Assembly: GCA_018873245.2 (NCBI GenBank)
Contig: JAEMBT020000009.1
Coordinates: 16,797,794-16,861,793, forward strand
Direction of reading: 5' to 3'
DNA length: 64,000 bases
Origin: Archegozetes longisetosus
Taxonomy: Eukaryota > Arthropoda > Arachnida > Sarcoptiformes > Trhypochthoniidae
Below are positions 26,003 through 37,600 of this stretch, one piece after another (the stretch's first letter is position 1; every line of letters begins with the position of its first letter). The position numbers and the translations under genes are program-made. A model generated the notes under the pieces. That model searched no databases. It was not told the origin of the DNA and saw nothing but the letters and a program-made list of their open reading frames with translations.

Positions 26003-27960
26003 CTATAGGTTTTTGGATAAACAGATTTTTTGTTTTAGTTTTTTGAACTTAGTTCTCAAGCTCTTACGAGTTCTAAAGAACTTCACAGTTGCAAATTGAC
26101 ATTGAAGAATATAAGAATGAGTGATTACATTAAGTTTTAAGAATTCTATAGGCCCCAATTTAGCAATCGAAATGTTTAACATCAAAATTTGACGTTTTGC
26201 GTCAGTTCAGTTCTAGATTTAAAATTTTAAATAAAATTAACTCTGGCATCTTTGAGCCCAATATTAGATTCTCTTGGCAAATACTTCAATATTTATATAA
26301 CTGTGGAAATTAAAGTACGGAATTCTCCTAGATTCACGCTCTAATGGTTCTGAACTGAAAATCAGAAACAGCAAATCAAAAATAATAAAATAATTTAATC
26401 TACACTTTCAATTATAGAATTATTAGGAAGACCTAAAAATGTTTACTCGGGTATTAACATGTCAAAAATGAACCTCTAAAGAAAAAAACAGCAGATTTTT
26501 ATTCTTTTATACATATGATAAATATTTTTTTAATAATCGAGCTATTGTATAATTACTCAAAAATCAGTAACGGTGCTATAGAAACCACTGGGCCCATTCA
26601 AAGGTTCACAAGGGAATAAGTTTTGATGTATATTCTAAAATTCTATTTATTTCTGCACTTCTCGGTTTAAAAATAATTTAAGCCCCAATTATATAACTAT
26701 ATTATTGAACTTTAACCTTAAACCTAATAATTGAATAAAATTTAAAATTCTTAACATATTAGCCCTACTCAGCTGTAACTGGCACCGTCCATGACTTACA
26801 AATGGTAAGTCATCAGAAGTGTATATTTGGCAAAACGATTCCATATAATCATAGATTTGGGTTTAAATCTTTTAGTATATTATTATGCGTTAGTCTACGG
26901 CTTGCTTAAAAAGCTATTTCGTTTTACTTATAGTTAGCGATTAGCTTTGATCATACAGCACAGGTTAAAATTATCTACCCATTTGAGAACAGGATATGTA
27001 TTTTAAACTCATTGATTGGTGAGTTAGTTCAATTTTAGATGAAGGTCAATATCTATTTAGCTTTAAAGTTATCAACTTAACTTTAATTTAAAAAGGCAAT
27101 CAAATTAGTGCTAGTGATTTCACTAATTAAAAGTCTTTATTTCCCAAAGTGAATTCAGCTATTTTTAAAGGAAATAGTTCTTAGAAAGCACTCCAAATTA
27201 GATTTTTTATTGCAATCTATTGATAATTCTGACCTTTTCCGTATATATATCTGTAGTTTCTTGCAGAATAATTGAGCATAATAAGATCTAAATAGACACG
27301 AGCCCATATTTTTTGACACGTGCAATGAATGGTTTTGGACTTCAGTCTCCTCTTTTGTAAATTTGAGATTTAGTTAATTTATGAGTCGTAAAATTCAAAT
27401 TCAGTTCAAATACTTTACTGTTAAAAGCATACAATAAGAATTGATTATGAGATCGTGTAAGCAAAAGACTCATTCTATTCATTTTTATGGTTGAACTTAA
27501 GTATTGGCCAACTGCTTAATCATTACAAGTTAGAAAGCATCAAATGATCATTTTGGCTGTTATACACTTCTGAACATAATAATATACTGCTCTAATGAGT
27601 GGTTTTTATGCTAGACATAACTCTGATTAGACTCCAAACTAGTGATCTCTAACATCTTGATACAAGCCTAGCAGGAAATGCGTTATTCGAGACAGAGCTG
27701 CAAAATTATCTTTCCTTCTAGTTAAAATTCTGAATACATTACAGTCGATTTAATGTTAATAGAGTCTTGTTGTACCAAAAACAAAATATGATTTAGGTGA
27801 ATCCTTAGCATCAATTTTTTATGTGAAAACAAATATTCGTATTTTATCTATTTTTTCATTCGTATCGATAAGGTATCAAAACATGTTTTCAAAAATTTTT
27901 CAGTTACTCTTTATGCAGCTCTATTGATGTAATAACTAAATTCGTTTGTCTTAATTTGCA
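26003..27960. other. upstream region of receptor copy 2
   Basis: No gene is seen. The stretch ends with TTAATTTGCAG at 27961, a good acceptor, so a 5' untranslated exon of receptor copy 2 may lie somewhere to the left. I cannot locate it. Confidence 0.4.
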
Positions 27961-27972
27961 GAATCAATTGAC

Positions 27973-28598
27973 ATGAATTCAGAGAACTCAACAGACAATT
28001 CGGACGAGGAGTTCATTAACGGAAATATCAGCTCTTCTATTCATACCAATCAAACAATTGATGTATTGATAAGTAATAAAAAATATATACATTAATATTA
28101 CCGTATAGTATAATATTCTTGTTGGCAATCATTGGTAACGCATTGGTTATCATAACATTGGGTGCGAACCGAAGAATGCGTTCGGTCACTAATATATTTC
28201 TTTTGAATTTGGCGGTCAGTGATTTACTGCTTGGAGTATTTTGTATGCCATTCACTTTAGTTGGGGTTTTACTCAAAGAGTTCATTTTTGGTTCATTGAT
28301 GTGCAGTTTGATCCCATACTTACAAGGTTTGTATGAACTTATTTTCTCAAAACAACTCTTATTTAAAGCTAAGCACTTCAAAAAGATTAAAGAATAAACC
28401 TTTCAATTTCGGAAAATCCTATCATAAGAATCCTGGACTTTCAATGTATTATGGCTGTCTTTTTGTGTCGGCACATCTTTTCTAGCATTTTTCGTGTGCT
28501 TAAGTGCCTTCGAGTAATTCTAGAAATGAAAGGCTTATGAAGTATTTGACTTGAATTTAAAAAAAAGAATCACAAAACTAATCAATTAAAAAGCCCTT

Positions 28599-28641
<43 letters not shown>

Positions 28642-31600
28642 ATTAAACTTTAAAATTATTAATGATTTTCAGGGAAAATCAATTTATAAATTTCGCTATT
28701 AGAACTGATGGTTAAACTACTCTTCTTCAAACATTTTCTCAAAAGAAATTATCAATGTTGACGACAAGAGTTTAGAAAATCTCTATTCTAATGGCATGTA
28801 TTGATCTTTAAAAGACCTTAAGATAGTCTATGGTCGCGTTACTTCATTAGAATTGAATCATTAGCATTCAACTGTTTCAAAACTTCTTTGTATAGTTGAA
28901 TAAAAGTTCTCAAGGACTTTGAAATTCGCGAGCATCGCGTTATCCATCTCTTTCTATTGTATAATATACAACCTAGTCTTGTTGTTGACGTGATTATCTG
29001 TAAACTACAGATTTTCACTTTGTATTATGTCAAATATACTATTGATTCGCGAATTCTTCCACATAAAAGGCTGGTTCGCACCTGTATGACTCTGTGTCAA
29101 ATTATTATAATTATATTATTATAAATATACACCACTGGAAACAACTATCTTTAGTTGATTAAAGTCGGATAAATTTTGACTGAATGATTCGATTTTCAAA
29201 CTGATTTCAATAAATTGTAGCCAGACAATGGACATTTTTAAAAATATAAAATTTTTTGAAAAATCACAGGGTAACTATGAAAAGGGCCATGAAAGCGAAA
29301 AATTAAAAATAAGAATTAGCGAAAAAACAAAACTTAGGATATCTATTATGAAACTAATACTAAACGTAATTTATTGATAAATTATTGTTTAGATTCGAAT
29401 TCAAATAATTTTTAAAAGTTTTAATTTGTAAAAAATTAATCGAATTTTCAAAAATGGTTTTTTTCTATCGCTAAGCGCAAAATCAAATTTTGACAATTTA
29501 CTAAATTGAGAGCAAGGAATACAACAAAATCACATATTCTTCGTAGAGTTGGTAAGTATTTAACCGATCCGTGTGTTCAATTTAATCCATAATAAATTTA
29601 ATCTGAAATCAATTTTATTAAGTTCGTTTTAACAAAAAATAAATATAAAATTCAATAGTTTTCATGAAAATCAAAGGTTAATTTTGATGCCCATTTGTTT
29701 TGCTATCATGGTGATTTTTCAAAAAATTTTATATTTTAAAAGTGTCCATTATCTGGCTACAATTTACTGAAATCAGTTTGAAAATTGAATCATCCAGTCA
29801 AAACTTATTCAACTTTAATCGACTAAAGATAGTTGTTTCCAAGGGTATATTACCCAATAAAGATATGGTTTACCTGATTCTATACATCAAGTGATAGTAA
29901 TTTCCATTACCACAAAAACTTTATTTCTCTTTACACAATCAATTTCTACTACAATGTATTTCATTTATGTTGTTGCACAAGAATCTATTCTTTATGAAAT
30001 CTATTATAAGAAAATTCGTTGTTTTTCACAAATGAACAAAAAATATCAGATAGCTCTTAAGAATCTAAGTATTTTTCAGATTAACTCTAAAAAATAGTAG
30101 ATATTTAATAAAAATGAGTATTATCTTCTTATACTTGATCAAAAGATACATGCTAAAAGCTTATTATGAATCTAAAATTTCGAAAGTTTTCTTGATGCAA
30201 ACTCTGAAAAACTCTTTGAGTATCTAAAGCTTTCAAAGCATCAACTTTTTATTACTGAACTAATATTTCTCCTGAATATTTATGAATTCTATGTTGAGAA
30301 TGGCTTTATATAAATCAAATGCTCTGAGAAAATTGCGAAATTACAAGTGAAGAATAAGTTTTGTTCATATAAATCCTAAAGGGTCTTACTACAGGGTATT
30401 TACCCTCAGCTTTACTAGTTTTGTGTTTGAATATTTTCTTATTAATTATTTATGGAATAATGTTTCTTTACTTAAAATATAGAAAATCTCCACAAGTTTG
30501 TTGCCCTTTTATGAGTATACTTGAGCTTATTTTTCTAATACTTTAATATGATTGAATAGTTTGATACTAAAATTCATTATATTTTTTATTTTAAATAAAA
30601 CTAACATTTATTTTATAATAAATTTATAGGTCTACCAATACATATAGTTAATCTATATAATTCTAAACACGAGAAATATATTTAAATACTTCTAATCGAT
30701 CTGAACCCATTTTTCTAGTACGAGAAAAAACAAAGACAACTAAATACTTTTTGAAAGATAATGATAAAATATATTGGCTTTACTGATTAGCGATAATTAA
30801 TTTGAATAAGAGCGTATAATGCTCAATACAATGCTTTAATCTTGATATTACTGAACGACAGAAATTCTTTATCATTCCCTGAGTTATCTTAGACTCTTAT
30901 GTATATTTTAAGTGTTGTAATGCCTGCTGGTTGTCTCTGATATACTCTATCCTTTAAACATCCCTAAAGAAAAAAATCGGTAATTGTCAGATCGAATGAC
31001 ATGGACAAAAATTAAGATATTTTTAAGGATTAAACAAGCAGTGCTATATATAATTTCAAGCTCTCTTGCCACTCGTCATACTGGCGAACTCACTATTCGA
31101 TCATCTTTTCTTTCACTGACCCTATTTATGTTAAGTGCGTGTTGTGTTGTCTCTGTTCTTTTTTCTTTAGGTTTCTAAATATCTCTATTATTAACTATTA
31201 ACAAATTATTAACTAATCTTTTGAAAGTATCAGATGCCACCTGAAATGCATATCTCCTTTGAATTTCTCTTAAGGGCACATTTTGTGGAAATTCTGCAAT
31301 CATTGTTACTCGAATATTCTGCAACACAATGAACTTTTTCAATCTCTTGTGCAATAATATGAATCCTTAACACAATGCAACATAATACATATAACTATAT
31401 ATCTAAACATCCTATAGTAATTAAGAAAATATATACTTTTTAAAATGACACCGAAAATACAAATAATAACATGAAGCAACCAGATATTATATTTATAATT
31501 ACTAATAATACTGTCATTCAATAACATATTTACTGTTTTGACGCTTAAAGAAAAATTTTCAACCCACTCATATGAAGTGCATTTTTTAACTTTTAGATTT

Positions 31601-34600
31601 TTTCAAATGCTTCCATTATATACTGTTCATATTATTATAAATATCTCATAAACAAAATACTGAGAGACGCTTTATACAGTTATATTATTAATTTGATATT
31701 CTTATTTACCTCTTAAATATCAAATGATAAAACTAGTAAAGCTTATCTTTAACACCCTGTATAATGTACATTTATTATGATTTGACTAGATTGAAAATTG
31801 CACATCAAAAAATATGTATTTAAAATATTATTTTCAATCTGAAATAGAAAAATTTAGAGATGAATAACTTCAAACTGACTAAATTCTGTTTCTGTCCTTA
31901 TTTGAAGATTTAACTGTTTTATTTTAGTACATATTAAAAGGTTATAGCTACGAACATATGTCTGATAGAATCATAGTCGATACTTACATTTTATGATTCA
32001 TTATTGAGAGTAGATCTCGAATATTAAGTTCGATGTCATAATACACCCCCTTCTTGGAACACACACTTTTCTTCAAGCATCTGAAATTTTGATTTTAACC
32101 ATAAATTCGTAATTAAAATACTGGTTTTACCTTCATTTCGGCTCATCAGTCTCGGATAGGATAATTCCATAGAAAGACCAGTACCTTTATTCAGCACTAG
32201 ACTTAACAGGACCTGAAAAAAGCAAATTTGTTCGTCACTATATAATGAAAATTAACCCTTCCTTGAGACATTCAGGTCCTGGTACAACTGATGCTGAAAA
32301 AATACTGGCCTTGCTGTGGAATTACCCTATCCGAAACTGATGAGACGAAATGAAGGTGAAACCAGTATTTTAATTACGAATTTATGATTAAAATCAAAAT
32401 TTCAAATGTTTGAAGAAAAGTGTGTGTATCTCCAAGAAGTAGGTGTATTCGGACCTAGAACTTAATATTCGAGATTTATTCTCAATACTGAACCATAAAA
32501 TATAAGTATCGACTATGATTTTACCAGGCACTATAGCCGAAATACCCTAATAATATTCTAAACTATATTCGAAACTATAACCGAAATAAACTTTAAGCCA
32601 AGCTTATTTTATTAATAATCCCACGCATTAATAAATACAGAAACAAAATTTGACTTGAATGGGAAAGCTCGTATTTAGAGACAAAAATAGTCTTAAATAT
32701 GTTATAATCTCCTTTAATTTATTTTGACGCTTCATAATGGCCTTAGTCTGTGATATTGTTACCAGAACTATGTTCTCTTACGCCTGGCCCGATCGCGAAA
32801 CATTCTTTTAACCTGATGTAATCTATTTAGACTATAATAACCAGGCTGACCACCTCCCTTCGGGTCACTTGCGTGAGATTTTGATACAAAGGGGGGAGTA
32901 AGCGATTTTTTCAATGAAACTCCCGAGATAAATCAATTTTACACTTAAGTTATATAAAAACTTTTAGTTCTGAGAATTACATCAATTACTAGCGAATAGT
33001 TAACTAAATTTGAAGTGTATTTCTATTAGAATTTGCAGCTTTTAATTGAAATTCTTTGAAATGTAATCAGCGAACTCAATGCTTGACTTTATGCGGTTTT
33101 CTGCTCTGACCAAATCAATACTCATTTGACTTCTCTCGGCATCCCGTCATTTCTTCATTTGAACACAATTCATACAGATCTGAGATAATACACTCTAAAC
33201 TCTTTAAGTTGACTTATGATTAGTTTTATTTGAATTTGTCTTTTCCTTATTTGAGATGCTTTGCTTGAAAATGCAATTTTATATCTATTAAACTTTTACG
33301 CATACATTTTTGAAGGAAAACTTCAGATCCACTAACTTTTGACAGCTTTAAAAATGACATAAAAGTATTTTGCTTTAAAGTTTATCGTTTATTATTTTAA
33401 ATGTTTTCATGTCATTCTATGATACAAATCAAATTTGTTTTTGAAATTGATTTGTAATATATATTTTAAAATTTAAATAAATTTTCTAAATGCGTGAGAC
33501 TCTCGCCTCACGCAAGTAATCGACGCGGGAGACGTGAGTCAGACCCCCCGATGCGTGAGAATCACGCGAGTTGCGTGAGAGGTGGTCAGCCTGATAATGA
33601 CGATATTGTTGATATTTTTAGTCAAATTAAGTTAGGTAAAGGGAATAAAGCTCTAAGCAAGCTAGGTATAATGGAACATTAAGAAGGTGATCACCAGGGC
33701 AAGCATTTATCGAGAAATCCCGATAATTTTCCCTAAAGTTATTTTTCGGGAATTTTATATTAAACTATTTGTGGTCATTTCGGACTTCTATAAAAATAGT
33801 TTGAAACTCCCGATTTTCCCGATTTTAGGCTTCTCGTGAGTTCCTCCCGATTTAGAACGTTTTGTTTAAAATGTGAGATTTTTAAGTTTTATCTCATTTT
33901 GACTTAAAAATATAACGAAAATATTAAAAAATTGATCAAAACTGTAATCGAAAACTCATTATCTTGATAAAGCTTTTAAAAAATATTTTGTGAAAACAAT
34001 AGTTACGAGCATCGTTTCAATAGAGAATTTGAGACTTTGGTGTCCGTGGATATCTAGCGTTCTTTCACTGTGTATAAAAATCTTTTGACAGAAGGTCGAC
34101 AGTGTTTTTCACCTGAAAACTTGGAGATCAATCTAATTATACAGTACAACAAATTTTTGAAAAATTGTTAATATAGTTTAATATATTTGAAGAAAACAAC
34201 TGTTTTTCGTTGTATTATGATTGAAAATGAAGTTTTTTAAACTCCTGAAAAATACTTGCCTTGGTGATCACACCACTCGCTTATGCTTAGACCATCATGA
34301 AGTGCAAAAGAAACAAATGCTTTTTATTCATTTGGATTTTCAATAATAAGCTAAATCTTTTCTAGTCTTTATGCAAATTTAAAGATGTGACTACAATTTT
34401 GATAATCAGTCATCAGTCAATTACGGTGTCTCATCTAAGGACTGTGTGGCCCCCAATTTTTCTCTATTAAAGGGTCAAACGATGAAAATGATGCTTAGTC
34501 TTATATGATTGTCTCTTTTATTAATTAGTACTCCGTAATGAGAAAAAATTGGGGGTCACGCAGTCTTTACAAGAGAAACACAATAAAGCAAGGTTTAGCT

Positions 34601-37600
34601 ATTTTGAAAGCGGCCAATATCAAACTAGTTATTTTCAAGTTTATTACAAGTAAATAGACCTTTGTTTTTAGGCCGATAATAATTATCTTAGTTAAAAACC
34701 TGATAGTCGCTTAAATTATTAATTTTGCATTGATTTCGCTTCTCTATACTCTTTTGTTTTGAAACTATTCTTGACAAATTATAGAAAAGATCAAGTTGGC
34801 GAAAATAATGCTACATATAATTGCTTGAGGCCACATTCGTATTCATAAAGTCAAAAAAATTCATCCTTTTCTATAAATAACTCACTAAACCAATGACAAT
34901 TTCAAAGTTGCTAATGCCAATAATTATTAGGAAAATTGAAAATAAATGTTAGGCGATTTTTAAAAATAGAAAATAAGTAAATAAAATGAGATGTTTTTAA
35001 CCTGCGGCTGTTCTATTTCTTCTATAAATCCAGGAAATTCAAAAATCCTTTATAAGCAAGTGGAAAATCATAAGGATTTTAAATAACTCCTTGACTAAAT
35101 TGTTTTGTTTATAAATTTATTAATGCAAATAATTTAAATTTAAAATTTGATGATATTATGAATTAACATGGAGAATTTCATAAATTTTGAAAATAATATT
35201 TGCTAATATCGACTTTCTATCTAAAACGCACTATTGTCTCTTCCATGATGATTAACTGGGCTCTATCTTAAATACGGAACTTTTTAAAGGATCGGATAAG
35301 AGCCTCATCTTTTTAATCAATGATTGGCCAATTGTTTTAAATTTTGAAAGATCGCAAACAGTTTAATCAGAAAATATGTGCAAACCTACGCTTATCTAAT
35401 GGTGAGGCTCTAGTACAGTTGTATCTGATAAATTATTCCAGTGAATTACTGATGGACAGTTAAAAATCATTTTTTCATTAAAAACACTGAGTGCGTAATA
35501 TCAGAGAAATATAAGTTTTTTAAAAGTTCAATCAAAGCCAAAACTTTCCAACTTAAAGTGAATATAAAGTCAACAATGACTAATACTTAAGAAATAATTA
35601 GCAAAGAGCAAGTTTTTGAAGTTCAATCAAAGCCAACACTATAAATTTGAATGAAAATAAATCTATTATGACTAATATGTACATAATAACTAACAAAAGA
35701 ATCATTTAATCACTTCATAATCAGAAATTTGTAAACATCTTTTGCAATCAATAGACGTTAACCATTAATAAGGCAGAAGTTTTATTTGGCTCAAGTTAAT
35801 TCACTTTCTTAAGCTAAAATCTAATCCCTAAAATTTTAAATTTTTCACTGGATCAATTTATTCTGACATAACTGTACTTCATTTCAATAATTACTGTACA
35901 AACGAGGTGTATTTCAACTTATTAGTAATAACTGATGTAATTGCAGTTCAAAGTATTAAATGAAGATTTAAGAATAAGTTAAACTGCACTCCAATTCCTC
36001 CGTCTGTACACCTGTTTCATAAAGATTTGCACACCGAGGTCATAGAGGTTAAAAATAATCTGGGATTTTATTTAAAGTTTGGTAGTAATCCTATAATAAA
36101 ACATATTGAGTCATTGTGTCATCAATAAATGATTACAAAATCAATATCTCGTATAATAGCCTTCTTTATTAATAACTTCTTGGTAGCGGTTTCTCATCGA
36201 ATCCGCTAAAGTCAAAAAATTGCCGATCATTTGCTAATTGATTCCATGATTCTCGAGTTACTACTCGTAATTATTCGGCATTTCTAAAAATACTGATATC
36301 TATATTTCAAAATAATCATAGTTTATAATTTTGATTGTGTAAGCGTCATATATATTGATATGATTTTTTTAAAGATTAAGTTCAGCTAATGACCTCGGTG
36401 TGCAAATCTTTATGAAATAGGGTGTACATTAAATTGTATGGCTACCTGTTGTATACTCAACTTTCTGTAAATTGCTATTTGCCAAATATTCAATACACTA
36501 GTAAAATTTACTATTATGAATAATTTTTTTTCCACGGTGTAACTCTTTAAGCGTAAGGCAAGGAAAACTCTAATGGACTTTGTCTCATATTAAATGAAAT
36601 TATACACCGCAGAAAATGAAAAATCATTCATACAAATTACCCAAATATGAATGCACTGAATAATTAACATATTGACTAAAAAATTGACTATTTTATCGAA
36701 AAGACAGATTGATTTAAATTAGTATCCTCCTAAAGCATTGCTTCTCAAACCTTTCTGTCTCGCGGCCACCTCCAATGAGTGGCGGGCCAGAGTTGATGCA
36801 ACCATTTTCAGCGGAATACTCTAACTGAAGATTCAAAAACTGATTGCATAAAATTTAACTTGCAACATAAAAGTTAGCTTCAAATCGGAAAAGGCACAGA
36901 ATTTTCATGGGAAAGGACATCAATTTCTTTCTTAAGTGACAGTTGATAGAAATTCGGTTTTGCTATATCTAGATTGGTTTTACTTTAGCAAATAAATAGT
37001 GGAAGAATCAATTTCGAAAACTCATTGAACATATCAATTTTATATATATAGAATGAAGCTCAACATATGCGTAGCCTTAGAGAGTGACATAAAGCTCGCT
37101 AATCAAAGTTTGAGAAGTCCTAGCTTAAAAAACAACACTCTGATTAGTGAATTCCTTTGTTAGGCTAAAATATGTTCCTCCTTTAAAGCAAATCCTTTCG
37201 TCTATATCAATAATACTAATTATGACAATCAGATTCAAAACATTTACTAGAAATCAGTTAAACTTTTATTTATCGCATGAAAATCACTCAACATAATTCT
37301 AACGAATAATCTAATTTTGTTTAACAGCTGTATCGGTTAGTGTTTCAGTCTGGACTTTGGTTGTCATGTCTGTCGAAAGATATTATGCTATCTGTCATCC
37401 GCTTAAATCTCGAGAATCTCGTCAAACGTTAAGCCATGCCTACAGAATGATAGCATTTGTTTGGATTAGTTCTGTCATATCGATGTCACCAATTGCTGCG
37501 GTCAGTCAACTAAAACTCATTTCAGACACAGGTAATGGTCATATATTAGATGAAAATTCTTGTTATAATGAATAACCTAATGTATTAGAAGTCCGTTAAT

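Larger units (their letters stand above)
32718..34360 (+). pseudogene. possible decayed coding sequence split by two hAT insertions
   Basis: Removing the two hAT-type units (32842-33593 and 33695-34263) and one copy of each 8-bp duplication leaves a fragment whose frame can be followed across both junctions. It begins MALVCDIVTRTMFSYAWPDR, has a stop, then PDVIYLDYNN joined to DIVDIFSQIKLGKGNKALSK, a second stop, and EGDHTTRLCLDHHEVQKKQM. I do not recognise the protein. Two stops in about 95 codons are not rare by chance in such AT-rich DNA, so this is weak evidence for an old gene or element. Confidence 0.25.
28327..37327. other. 9-kb first intron of receptor copy 2
   Basis: The intron begins GTTTGT and ends TTTAACAG. 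It holds a CT microsatellite, several foldbacks, three hAT-type units and a Tc1 remnant, all listed separately. Outside these, reading frames are short and carry no clear domain. Confidence 0.7.

Noticed and set aside
28063..28108. Short intron GTATTG...TATAG as an explanation of the frame change in receptor copy 2 exon 1
   Set aside because: Removing it leaves the wrong phase and deletes residues that match the start of TM1 in CCK receptors.
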